A stretch of DNA of 41,186 bases, taken from Burkholderiales bacterium (GTDB lineage Bacteria; Pseudomonadota; Gammaproteobacteria; Burkholderiales; Burkholderiaceae_D). Location: the NCBI GenBank assembly GCA_947451925.1, contig CANGAW010000023.1, forward strand, positions 1-41,186, read 5' to 3'. Under the pieces are notes generated by a model, which was not told the DNA's origin, did no database searches, and saw only the letters and a list, made by a program, of their open reading frames with translations. Position numbers and translations under genes: made by a program. Shown here one piece after another: positions 22,187 to 29,705 of the stretch; position 1 is the stretch's first letter; each line of letters begins with the position of its first letter.

Positions 22187-23362
22187 TTGGAAGCGTATCT
22201 GATTGAATGGGCCAGCATGTTGCTGCGCTGGCTGCACCTGATTGTGGGCATCGCCTGGATAGGTTCGTCGTTTTATTTTGTCTGGCTAGACAACAGCCTG
22301 CGACCACCGCAGGATGCGGCGCTGGCAGAGAAGGGCGTGGCCGGTGAGTTGTGGGCCGTGCATGGCGGCGGCTTTTACAACCCGCAAAAATATCTGGTGG
22401 CGCCAGCGAGCTTGCCGAAAGAACTGCACTGGTTCAAGTGGGAGTCGTACTCGACCTGGCTCACCGGTTTTTTGCTGATCTCGACCTTGTATTATTTTCA
22501 GGCGGCGAGCTGGATGGTGGATCCGTCAAAAGCGGCACTGTCACCGTCAGCAGCCGTGGCGATTGGTCTGGCAACACTGGCCGGCGGCTGGCTGGTGTAT
22601 GACTTGCTGTGCCGCCTGCTGATCGAGCGCAGCCAGTTATTGTTCGGCGTGATTTTTTATGGCTTCGTCGTATTGATGGCCTTTGTGCTTACGCATCTGC
22701 TGTCAGGTCGCTCCGCGTTCATTCATATCGGCGCGATGATTGCCACTGTCATGTCAGCGAATGTGTTTTTCTGGATCATCCCCGGCCAGAAAAAAACCAT
22801 CGCGCAAATGCAGCGCGGCGAGACGCCTGACCCTATTCACGGCAAGCGTGCCAAACAGCGCAGCCTGCATAATAATTACCTGACCTTACCGGTGCTGTTT
22901 TGCATGATCAGCAACCACTATGCGTTTACCTATGCGCACCCGCATGCGTGGGCAGTGCTGGCGCTGATCCTGCTGGCGGCGGTGTTGATCCGTCACTTCT
23001 TTAACCAGCGCCACAAGGGCGTGCAGCAATGGCGCTATCCGGTAGCAGGCGCGCTCTTGCTCGCTGGTGTAGCCGTATGGCTGGTGCCGGTTTCCTTGCC
23101 AGCGGCTAAAGCTGGCGCAGCGGTCGATTTTGCACAAGTACAAAGCATTATCAGCCAGCGTTGCGCAGGCTGTCATGCCGAGCATCCGACTTTGATGGCG
23201 TCGGCACCGGCCGGACTGATGCTGGATACACCTGAAAAAATTCAGTCGCTGAAACCGCGCATCATCATGCAGGCAGTGCAACTGAAGGCTATGCCACTGG
23301 GGAATGTGACCGGCATTACCGATGACGAACGTGCAGTGCTGGCACGTTGGGGCCAACAATAA
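22187..23362 (+). CDS. puuD: Membrane-bound urate oxidase PuuD with cytochrome c domain
   Basis: A 391-residue urate hydroxylase. About eight transmembrane helices form the PuuD domain; family stretches include WLHLIVGIAWIGSSFYFVWL, GGGFYNPQKYLVAP and HWFKWESYSTWLTGF. A C-terminal periplasmic cytochrome c domain has the heme motif CAGCH and a probable axial Met in LKAMPLGNVTG. It oxidises urate to 5-hydroxyisourate and passes electrons to the respiratory chain without making hydrogen peroxide. TTG 22187 is chosen because AAGGA lies six bases before it and family members start MEAYL; the ATG at 22181 directly abuts that SD. Confidence 0.93.
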   Translation: MEAYLIEWASMLLRWLHLIVGIAWIGSSFYFVWLDNSLRPPQDAALAEKGVAGELWAVHGGGFYNPQKYLVAPASLPKELHWFKWESYSTWLTGFLLISTLYYFQAASWMVDPSKAALSPSAAVAIGLATLAGGWLVYDLLCRLLIERSQLLFGVIFYGFVVLMAFVLTHLLSGRSAFIHIGAMIATVMSANVFFWIIPGQKKTIAQMQRGETPDPIHGKRAKQRSLHNNYLTLPVLFCMISNHYAFTYAHPHAWAVLALILLAAVLIRHFFNQRHKGVQQWRYPVAGALLLAGVAVWLVPVSLPAAKAGAAVDFAQVQSIISQRCAGCHAEHPTLMASAPAGLMLDTPEKIQSLKPRIIMQAVQLKAMPLGNVTGITDDERAVLARWGQQ

Positions 23363-23380
23363 ATTTACGAAAAAAAGACC

Positions 23381-24397
23381 ATGAATACTACCCTGATCGC
23401 TCCTGCTGCAGAACTGCCTGACTGGGCACGCCGCTGCGTCAATCTGGCTGACCCGCGCATTGGTGCTGCTGCGCATTCCTGCTCCGATGATTTTTTCGCC
23501 GAGATGGCCCGCATGCTGCAGCCTGATGCGGCCACATTCGTGACGGGCAAATATGACGACAACGGCAAATGGATGGACGGCTGGGAAAGCCGCCGCAAAC
23601 GCGGCCCCGGCAACGACTGGTGCATCGTCAAGCTGGGCCGGCCCGGCACCATTGCCGGCGTGGATATCGACACCAGTTTTTTTACCGGTAATTATCCGCC
23701 CGCTGCCAGCCTCGATGGCTGCCGCGAAGGGCGTGATCCTGCGCTCGCCGACAGTTGGGTGCCATTGCTGGCAACCGTGGCTTTGCAGGGCAATAGTCAT
23801 CACCTGCTGTCAGTGCCGCGTTCCGAGTGTATTTTTTCGCACGTGCGCTTAAATATTTTTCCGGATGGTGGCGTGGCACGCTTGCGGGTGTATGGCTATC
23901 CCTCATCGTCAACGGTCAGTGCCGGCGCCGATGGTCTGGTTGATCTGGTGGCGCTGGTGCATGGCGGTCGCGCCATTTCATGGAATGACGCGCACTTTGG
24001 CAGTTGCAGCAATTTGCTGTTGCCGGGACGCGGCATCAATATGGGCGAAGGCTGGGAGACACGCCGGCGGCGCGAGCCGGGGCATGACTGGTGCATTCTG
24101 GCGCTGGGCATAGCTGGCCATGTGCGGCGCATCGAAGTCGATACCGCTCACTTCAAAGGAAATTTTCCGGATCGCTGTTCACTGCAAGCCGCTTATGCGC
24201 CAGGCGCAGCAGAAGCCTCGCTGGCTACGGTGTCGCAGTTCTGGGAGACCTTGCTGCCTGAAGTGAAACTGGGTGCGGATGGCATTGTTAATTTCGAAAA
24301 AGAATGCGTGGATCTGGGGCAGATTACCCATGTGCGTTTCAATCTGCATCCCGATGGCGGCGTGTCGCGACTGCGCTTATGGGGAGAGCCGTCATGA
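23381..24397 (+). CDS. alc: Allantoicase
   Basis: A 338-residue enzyme hydrolysing allantoate to ureidoglycolate and urea. It consists of two homologous jelly-roll modules. Repeat 1 has GWESRRKRGPGNDWCIVKLG and ends DGGVARLRVYGYP; repeat 2 has GWETRRRREPGHDWCILALG and ends DGGVSRLRLWGEP. The N-terminal LPDWARRCVNLADPRIGA is typical. The stop overlaps the allA start (ATGA). The alternative two-step route through allantoate amidohydrolase (AllC) is not encoded in this window. Confidence 0.95.
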   Translation: MNTTLIAPAAELPDWARRCVNLADPRIGAAAHSCSDDFFAEMARMLQPDAATFVTGKYDDNGKWMDGWESRRKRGPGNDWCIVKLGRPGTIAGVDIDTSFFTGNYPPAASLDGCREGRDPALADSWVPLLATVALQGNSHHLLSVPRSECIFSHVRLNIFPDGGVARLRVYGYPSSSTVSAGADGLVDLVALVHGGRAISWNDAHFGSCSNLLLPGRGINMGEGWETRRRREPGHDWCILALGIAGHVRRIEVDTAHFKGNFPDRCSLQAAYAPGAAEASLATVSQFWETLLPEVKLGADGIVNFEKECVDLGQITHVRFNLHPDGGVSRLRLWGEPS

Positions 24398-24891
24398 ACA
24401 GCTTGCGACCAGTACTGCTGACAGCCGATGCCTTTGCGCCCTTTGGCGAAGTGATCCAGTGCGAGGGGGCGCGGCATTTTCCCATTAACGCGGGTACGAC
24501 CGAGCGTTATCACGATCTGGCAAAAATAGCGCCGGGTGAAGGCGGTCGCGCCATCGTCAGCATCTTCCGTGGACAGCCGCGCAGTTTTCCTTTGACCATC
24601 GCGATGATGGAACGGCACCCTCTGGGCAGTCAGGCCTTTGTGCCCATGCAAAAGCGGGATTATCTGGTGGTCGTTGCTCATTCTTTAGCAGACAGTAAAG
24701 AGCCGGGAATCGTGCAGGCCTTTATTGCGCGGGGCGACCAGGGCGTCAATTACGCGCCCGGCGTCTGGCATCATCCTTTGATTGCTGTGGGCGAAGTCAG
24801 TGATTTTCTGGTGGTGGATCGCCAGGGTGAAGGACACAACTGCGATGAGTTCAGTTTGGCAGAGCCGCTGCTGCTTGAGTATGCTGGATAG
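24394..24891 (+). CDS. allA: Ureidoglycolate lyase
   Basis: A 165-residue cupin-like enzyme splitting ureidoglycolate into glyoxylate and urea. Family stretches are LTADAFAPFGEVIQCEG, FPINAGTTERYHDL, FPLTIAMMERHPLGSQAFVP and VNYAPGVWHHPLIAVGEVSDF, which includes the paired histidines expected near the metal/substrate site. GGGGAGAG precedes the ATG, which overlaps the alc stop by four bases. It closes the pathway; urea would need urease or urea amidolyase, which are not in this window. Confidence 0.94.
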   Translation: MNSLRPVLLTADAFAPFGEVIQCEGARHFPINAGTTERYHDLAKIAPGEGGRAIVSIFRGQPRSFPLTIAMMERHPLGSQAFVPMQKRDYLVVVAHSLADSKEPGIVQAFIARGDQGVNYAPGVWHHPLIAVGEVSDFLVVDRQGEGHNCDEFSLAEPLLLEYAG

Positions 24892-24921
24892 GTTTTAATC
24901 GTCGGCTTTTAAAACTTGAGA

Positions 24922-24955
24922 CAGATTCAGAAGATAAATCTGGCTTGTTTTTGAT
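24922..24955 (+). terminator. Weak terminator-like hairpin after allA
   Basis: CAGATT (24922-24927) can pair with AATCTG (24937-24942), followed after a few bases by TTGTTTTTG. The stem is short and AT-rich. It is well placed 30 bp past allA and before the toxin-antitoxin pair. Confidence 0.35.
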
Positions 24956-25006
24956 CTAAAAAAAGAACAGAATAAGGTACTTTTTTGGCTTGTGTATTGG
25001 AGTGTC

Positions 25007-25330
25007 ATGGAACATGTTCTTGCGGCTCGCTCGGTTAGCATTACCGAACTTAAACGCAGTCCCAGCGCTGTTCTCGAACAAGCCGGTTCCGAGCCAGTGG
25101 CAGTACTTAATCACAATCGTCCTGCGGCCTATCTTCTTTCTCCCGAAGTGTATGGGGCCATGCTTGATCGCCTCAATGCTGAACTACGTGGAGCAATTCA
25201 GGAAGGAATCGAAAGCGGTCCCGCAATTTTGGATCAGGACCTGTTTGCAGAGCTGAAAGCGCGCTATGCCGAACCTGAAAACGTGCTTTCTAAACCAGTT
25301 AAAACTCCCCGTAGTAAGCCCCTTGCCTGA
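25007..25330 (+). CDS. Phd/YefM-type antitoxin
   Basis: A 107-residue protein. Its first half, ARSVSITELKRSPSAVLEQAG followed by EPVAVLNHNRPAAYLLSP (cited as two adjacent stretches, residues about 6-44), is the Phd/YefM DNA-binding and dimerisation domain. The C-terminal half is charged and probably unfolded until it binds the toxin. GGAG four bases before ATG 25007 fixes the start; an in-frame upstream start lacks an SD. Its TGA shares a base with the toxin ATG (TGATG). It should neutralise the toxin and autorepress the pair. Confidence 0.88.
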   Translation: MEHVLAARSVSITELKRSPSAVLEQAGSEPVAVLNHNRPAAYLLSPEVYGAMLDRLNAELRGAIQEGIESGPAILDQDLFAELKARYAEPENVLSKPVKTPRSKPLA

Positions 25331-25626
25331 TGCCGCCGGTTACTTTTTCACCGAAGTCGAGGCAGGATTTACTCGATATTGGTGACTATATTGCAAAGGA
25401 TAGTCGTGGTCATGCCAGAGGATTCGTTGCAAAGTTAATGCGCCAGTGCGAGCGCATTGGTCTGGCACCTATGGCTTATGTTGGCAGGGAAGATATAGCG
25501 CCTGGTTTACGGATGGCGACGCTGGAGCGATACGTGATTTTTTTTCGGATATTGAACGATGTTGTTCGCATTGAACGTGTGTTGCATAGCGCCCGAAATC
25601 TTCCCGTGGTATTGATTGCTGAATGA
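25330..25626 (+). CDS. ParE/RelE-superfamily toxin
   Basis: A 98-residue basic protein of the ParE/RelE fold. FSPKSRQDLLDIGDYIAKDS is the first beta-strand and helix, and YVIFFRILNDVVRIERVLHSARN the C-terminal beta-sheet with basic residues; the R-x-L-H-x-A-R-N ending is characteristic of ParE-type toxins. A ParE member would poison DNA gyrase, a RelE member would cleave mRNA on the ribosome. The sequence favours ParE but does not settle it. It is coupled to the preceding antitoxin by a one-base overlap. Confidence 0.88.
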   Translation: MPPVTFSPKSRQDLLDIGDYIAKDSRGHARGFVAKLMRQCERIGLAPMAYVGREDIAPGLRMATLERYVIFFRILNDVVRIERVLHSARNLPVVLIAE

Positions 25627-25644
25627 GGTAATTAATTTGCACTA

Positions 25645-26091
25645 TCAGGATTGCGTGATTTTAGGCGAACCCGTTTTTCCAGCGACCAGATGAATCAGGA
25701 ATATCGCAAAGGCAGAAAAGCCGATGACCCAGTGTGTCCACAGCACACCGTCTCGCAATTCCTCATCGCCATAGTAGAGCAGCAAGCCTGACAGCATCAG
25801 CGTGCTCATCACCAATATCATCACCAGACCCGAGACCCGGTTTCGTTTGGCATTCCAGGCTGCGCGTATATGACCGGGAAGCACCGCGCCAAAGGCCAGC
25901 AGCACAAAGGCTGCGCTGACACCGTGGGTGACTAAAAAGCTGTGCGCTTCCTGTCCCAGTAAATTGAAGTGCCATTCGTGTTTGAGGAAAAACAGCGTGC
26001 CTGAAAAAGCGCAGACAGCAAAGATAAGATGCGTCGCTATTTTTTGCCAGCGGGGCAGTTTGCCGATCCGGCTGCGTTTATGGTGACTCAT
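25645..26091 (-). CDS. Four-helix membrane protein, DUF4405/cytochrome b-like
   Basis: A 148-residue inner-membrane protein with four hydrophobic helices (about residues 18-35, 55-72, 88-105 and 120-138). Histidines suited to heme or flavin-domain contacts lie in or next to the helices: ATHLIFAV, LVTHGVSAAF, LPGHIRAAW, LWTHWVIGF and FLIHLVAG. This resembles DUF4405/cytochrome b561-like proteins reported next to ApbE-dependent flavoproteins, where they are thought to carry electrons across the membrane. It is the last gene of a four-gene minus-strand cluster, five bases after apbE. Heme binding is inferred, not shown. Confidence 0.75.
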   Translation of the reverse strand: MSHHKRSRIGKLPRWQKIATHLIFAVCAFSGTLFFLKHEWHFNLLGQEAHSFLVTHGVSAAFVLLAFGAVLPGHIRAAWNAKRNRVSGLVMILVMSTLMLSGLLLYYGDEELRDGVLWTHWVIGFSAFAIFLIHLVAGKTGSPKITQS

Positions 26092-26096
26092 GAGAG

Positions 26097-26912
26097 TTAA
26101 ACAATCAAAGGGTGGGCGTCATACCTGGAAAAGCATGCCATATCATGGCGACCGGTCAAGGCCAGTACTTTGGTCAGGGCATCGGCTATTACGCACTTTG
26201 GCGCAATGACCGAATAGCTATTGTCGCTGATGAGCGCATTTTTTGAAATTGGATTCACGATCGCTGACACCATTTCTCCGTTCTTCTCTTGGCGGGAAAA
26301 GTAAGTCGCCGATGAAGCCATGGCGCCGTCTTTTAAGGTGCCGGCAAAAATGAATTGACCTGGGATTGCCGGGTCGCGAATATAGATGGGCTCTTCGATT
26401 TCCCCTGCGACGCGCAAGTCACCACCCGCATTGACAATGACGCTGACGGCGCCTGCTTTCAACGCCGCTTCTGTTGCGCGGTCAACTGCATAGCCTTTTG
26501 CGATGCCACCCAAATCAATGCGCGTTGGCTTGTTGCAGCTTACGACATCCTCGTCGCTGATGCGCAAATTGGTGATGCTCGATTCCTGATAGTTGATAGT
26601 AGTTGAAGGCAGCATGCCCCAGGCTGCCAGTTTCGGGGCGACGCCGCAATCAAACAAACCTTCCGAATCGTGATGCAGTTCTTGCGCCAGGCGCAAAACT
26701 TCAGCGGTCCAGCAATGAACTTGGACCGGTCCGAGATGGGCGTGATGATTGATGTTGTTAACGTCTGAATTAAGCTCAAAAGCCGACATCAGACGCTGCA
26801 CCAATGCGATTTCTGCAAAGGCCGCGTTCACTGCAACGCTGGCCTGTGCTTCGTTAGCGCCGCGCACTTCGATGGTGACGTAGGTTCCCAGCAGAGGGCG
26901 GGTCGATCTCAC
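26097..26912 (-). CDS. apbE: ApbE-type FAD:protein FMN transferase
   Basis: A 271-residue flavin transferase that attaches FMN to a threonine in exported target proteins. Family features are RSTRPLLGTYVTIEV at the N-terminus, DLGGIAKGYAVDRA, VIVNAGGDLRVAG and a C-terminal ADALTKVLALTG. The probable substrate is the FMN-binding protein encoded immediately upstream. The only start available after the last in-frame stop is GTG 26912, so the protein has no visible signal peptide or lipobox, unlike many ApbE proteins, although its target looks exported. It follows the FMN-binding gene by four bases. Confidence 0.88.
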   Translation of the reverse strand: MRSTRPLLGTYVTIEVRGANEAQASVAVNAAFAEIALVQRLMSAFELNSDVNNINHHAHLGPVQVHCWTAEVLRLAQELHHDSEGLFDCGVAPKLAAWGMLPSTTINYQESSITNLRISDEDVVSCNKPTRIDLGGIAKGYAVDRATEAALKAGAVSVIVNAGGDLRVAGEIEEPIYIRDPAIPGQFIFAGTLKDGAMASSATYFSRQEKNGEMVSAIVNPISKNALISDNSYSVIAPKCVIADALTKVLALTGRHDMACFSRYDAHPLIV

Positions 26913-26916
26913 TGTC

Positions 26917-27456
26917 TCACTTTTGCGTTTTGAGAGCCAGGTCGTGCATCACCATCAAGCGCTTGATGCCATCGGTGACATGTTTGCAAGATAGCGTCGC
27001 GCCTGAAATATTTTTAATGTCTTTGTTCAGCTTCAGCGTTGCTTCGCTGGTCTTGCCAGAGAACTGACTGCGCCAGTCGGGCTGGGCAACTTCATGGCCG
27101 TAAGATTCAACATATTCCATGATTTCCAGGCCTTTGATGGCGCCATTGGCATGAATAGCGAGCGCATATTTGACCATTTCATGTTTGCCCAAGACTTCAT
27201 CGACAATGAACCAGTCGCCCTGTTCCGTGCGCCAGACCCGTTCACTTTTGAACGGCTCTCGCACAGAAGATAATTCTTTCATTTTGTCGCGCTGTGCATC
27301 CGTCAGCAACACGGAACTCAGAATCATTTTCTGACCCGGGAACAGTCGTTGCTGCGTTTCTTCAAGACTCAGATTGATTTTTGCGCCGGCAATGGCGGGC
27401 GCCACCATGGCCATTGCAGGAATTAATAGCAGGGCATGCGCCGGCGTCCATTGCAT
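26917..27456 (-). CDS. Exported FMN-binding protein with flavinylation motif
   Basis: A 179-residue protein with an N-terminal signal peptide (cleavage probably near AIAGA), then an FMN_bind-type domain like that of RnfG, NqrC and NosR. The flavinylation motif is NISGATLSCKHVTDG; Thr154 is the predicted FMN attachment residue. Preceding stretches (ANGAIKGLEIMEYVESYGHE and VAQPDWRSQFSGKT) are typical of the domain. AAGGA eight bases before the ATG supports the start. It is predicted to shuttle electrons in the periplasm between the DUF4405-like membrane protein and an acceptor that remains unknown. Confidence 0.88.
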   Translation of the reverse strand: MQWTPAHALLLIPAMAMVAPAIAGAKINLSLEETQQRLFPGQKMILSSVLLTDAQRDKMKELSSVREPFKSERVWRTEQGDWFIVDEVLGKHEMVKYALAIHANGAIKGLEIMEYVESYGHEVAQPDWRSQFSGKTSEATLKLNKDIKNISGATLSCKHVTDGIKRLMVMHDLALKTQK

Positions 27457-27467
27457 CTTCTGATCCT

Positions 27468-28349
27468 TTAAAACGGAAATCCGAATTTAACGATGAACTC
27501 GTTTCTGGAATGACTATCCCAAACCCGGCCATCAGAGCATTCGGCAGTACCGTCGCCCATGCAGCTGCTCAGACCCTTGGGTTGATAACGCCATGCACCG
27601 GTAACCCACCATTCTTTTGAGGCGTAGTGCACATTCGGGCCAATGAAACTGGCGCGTTGTGTGTGGCTGTTGAAGCGATAGCCGTTGTAGTCGTTGTGGA
27701 AGCGGTATTCCAGTCCGGTGGTCCAGTTATTAGCAACGCGATAGGTGAGGCCCACCAGAAAATCCACCATGCTTTCCCGGCCAAGGTTGGCAGCATCAAA
27801 TTTCACTTTTTCTGTCGACAACTGAATGTTGGAAGCCAGCACCAGCCGGTCATCCATGAAATTGGATTGCAACAGCAAGCGCGCTTCGAGTTCATCTTTG
27901 ACGGGACCCGTGGTCGCTTCCAGATACAAGCCGGTGCCGATAGGGCTGATGACCGGATTGGTGAAGCGCCAGACACCTTCAATCGAGACGCCATCGAAAC
28001 GTGCTTTGCTATAAGGATCGCTCCCTGCCGAGCCGGGCACCAGCCAGCCTGCGGTCGAGCCATCCGGATAGTTTTGATTGGCACTGACATGGCTGGTGTT
28101 GATATAGCCGGCAATCTGAAAATCTTCACTGACGCCATACTCGATTTCTGTGCGGGCTTGCCACAGATCGTATTTACCTTGCGCTTGTCCGCGGTTGTAT
28201 TGCAGCCGCTGCTCGAACTCCACCGTACCTTTAGGTTGCAGATCAAGGGTGTAGATCCAGCCGAAGGTTCCTTCGCCGGCTTGTGCAGAAGAAGTGATGC
28301 CGGCAAAGGCCAGTGCAAGGGCGGCGAGGCGTAATTTGTTATTGTTCAT
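27468..28349 (-). CDS. Outer-membrane beta-barrel-like protein (possibly DUF6662)
   Basis: A 293-residue protein with a signal peptide ending near SSAQA-GEG. The mature part alternates polar and aromatic residues in strand-length blocks (TVEFEQRLQYNRGQAQGKYD, FQIAGYINTSHVS, WTTGLEYRFHNDYNGYRF) and ends in FIVKFGFPF, with a terminal Phe as in outer-membrane barrels. A CMGDGTAEC loop near the end may hold a disulfide. No function is recognised. It is the first gene of the cluster, 11 bases before the FMN-binding gene, so a role in the same redox or metal-uptake process is inferred. Only a weak SD is seen. Confidence 0.75.
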   Translation of the reverse strand: MNNNKLRLAALALAFAGITSSAQAGEGTFGWIYTLDLQPKGTVEFEQRLQYNRGQAQGKYDLWQARTEIEYGVSEDFQIAGYINTSHVSANQNYPDGSTAGWLVPGSAGSDPYSKARFDGVSIEGVWRFTNPVISPIGTGLYLEATTGPVKDELEARLLLQSNFMDDRLVLASNIQLSTEKVKFDAANLGRESMVDFLVGLTYRVANNWTTGLEYRFHNDYNGYRFNSHTQRASFIGPNVHYASKEWWVTGAWRYQPKGLSSCMGDGTAECSDGRVWDSHSRNEFIVKFGFPF

Positions 28350-28419
28350 ATTGTGAAGTTTTCGTTGAAGCTCTGCATTAGCGCTGCTTTCGCCATGATT
28401 TTCATTGGCTTAAATTGAT

Positions 28420-28461
28420 TGCTAATGAGTAAGCATTAATTCTAAACGAGAATTATTAGCA
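28420..28461. promoter_or_regulatory. Possible Fur-type operator region
   Basis: CGAGAAT-T-ATTAGCA (28447-28461) matches 11 of 14 positions of the 7-1-7 Fur consensus TGAGAAT-N-ATTCTCA. TGCTAAT at 28420-28426 is the mirror of ATTAGCA at 28455-28461, so sites may be arrayed. It lies 71-112 bp before the barrel gene start. Iron control of the flavin cluster is inferred. Confidence 0.4.
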
Positions 28462-28463
28462 TT

Positions 28464-28480
28464 CGCAAGAACTTCTTGCG
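28464..28480. promoter_or_regulatory. Perfect palindrome with single central base
   Basis: CGCAAGAA-C-TTCTTGCG is a perfect 8-bp inverted repeat around one base. It lies directly beside the Fur-like sites, upstream of the flavin cluster. The compact symmetry suits a dimeric repressor; no T-run supports termination. The regulator is not identified. Confidence 0.5.
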
Positions 28481-28636
28481 GACAATTTGTTTGTGGACTC
28501 AGATGTGCGTGGGTGCACGCGCAATACTTCAGATTGGCATCGCGGGATGGGGTAGGAATGCGGGTAGGTGCTGGGACAAGCAAGGGCAGGAGGGCTTTGG
28601 CGCGCGCTCCCTATTTTGATAAAGGCGAAAAGATGT

Positions 28637-28667
28637 CAAGGCCAACGTGTTTCAGGCGTTGGCCTGG
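28637..28667 (-). terminator. Strong hairpin after SYLF gene, probable terminator
   Basis: AGGCCAACG (28639-28647) pairs perfectly with CGTTGGCCT (28657-28665) across a nine-base loop. On the minus strand it begins 17 bp past the SYLF stop. The following T-tract is poor and offset (TGACATCTTTT), so it may work as a weak intrinsic terminator or mRNA end stabiliser. Confidence 0.55.
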
Positions 28668-28681
28668 TCTTGATAGGCGAA

Positions 28682-29467
28682 TTATTTTTTCTGGCCCGAT
28701 GTCGACCCGGTTTCACCAGTTGATCTGCCGCTGGCACTACCCGATGAAACTTCGACCAATGCCTGCTTCAGACTTTCTGCACCGCTGGTTTTGACTTTGC
28801 CGTTAATCACATCCATCACCGTGACAGGCTGATGGTAGTAAGTATTGGTTAATTTCTGGTTCAGTCGAATATCGTTGGCGCTGACAGTGGCAACGTTACC
28901 AAACAATCCCTTCGTTCCCGACCAGGCCACTACATCGCCGGCGCCGGTTGAGCCTTGCGCCAGCTTGCTCCAGTTGACGACAGAAATGCCGGCGTCTGCA
29001 CTAAGCGAAAAATTATTTGTTTTGGTAAAACGCTGAATGGCTTTCTGATTATTGAGTACCAGCGCAATCGGCCCTGCCTCGATGCCGGCCTGGGCTCCCA
29101 CACCGATACCGCCGATGTTAAAGAAGGCCGGATCGCTCCAGCTCTGACCGCTGCGTTTGACTAACAAGACGCCGGCACCAGCCTGCCCACCGACGCCCAG
29201 CGCAATGCGGCCATAGCTGGGCACGATGAAAACGCCTTGTGCATTTTGCATAACCTGACGCATGGTGGCGTCTGCCTCCAATCGACGCACCACTGTTACG
29301 GCATCATCAATCTGTTTGACCGCGACATTTTCCGGCGTTTGTCTGGCCGCGTTTTCAACGGCCGGATCAGTCGTCATCGATTGAGACAGTGCGACCGCTG
29401 GCAAGATCAGGCTGCAGACAACACACAAGCAAGGCAAGACATGATGCAGGGATTTGGATGAAATCAA
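28682..29467 (-). CDS. SYLF-domain (YSC84-like) lipid-binding protein
   Basis: A 261-residue exported protein. TTG 29467 is chosen because AAAGGAG lies seven bases ahead and is followed directly by a signal peptide (HHVLPCLCVVCSLILPAVALS). The SYLF domain spans most of the rest: MRQVMQNAQGVFIVPSYGRI, GVGGQAGAGVLLVKRSGQSW, DPAFFNIGGIGVGAQAGIEA and SLSADAGISVVNW. Relatives bind phosphoinositides in eukaryotes; in bacteria the role is uncertain, with envelope association likely. A Ser/Gly/Thr-rich tail follows. Longer upstream starts would place the signal peptide internally and are rejected. Confidence 0.85.
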   Translation of the reverse strand: MISSKSLHHVLPCLCVVCSLILPAVALSQSMTTDPAVENAARQTPENVAVKQIDDAVTVVRRLEADATMRQVMQNAQGVFIVPSYGRIALGVGGQAGAGVLLVKRSGQSWSDPAFFNIGGIGVGAQAGIEAGPIALVLNNQKAIQRFTKTNNFSLSADAGISVVNWSKLAQGSTGAGDVVAWSGTKGLFGNVATVSANDIRLNQKLTNTYYHQPVTVMDVINGKVKTSGAESLKQALVEVSSGSASGRSTGETGSTSGQKK

Positions 29468-29705
29468 TTTACCGCTCCTTTCAATACCAATGTACTTCAG
29501 GGTTTGCAGAATGCGAGAGGGCGGTTGGTTGACCGGCTTCCCTGCGCAATGATTTTCGCTGTCATTGCCATCTGCAGAATTGATGCATCTCATCCTTTGC
29601 GAGGCAGCGTATGCGGCCGACCCAAACAGTGGTCGAGAAGGCAGCGAAGAAATTATGTAAAAATGCTGAAATATCCAAACCCATCGCTTACCAGAAAGCC
29701 GCCGC

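Larger units (their letters stand above)
28350..28681. other. 332-bp control region between two minus-strand units
   Basis: No credible gene is seen. From left to right it holds the leader of the barrel/flavin cluster, AT-rich DNA with Fur-like half-sites (28420-28461), a perfect palindrome (28464-28480), about 150 bp without recognisable features, and the hairpin that probably ends the SYLF gene (28637-28667). Confidence 0.65.
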
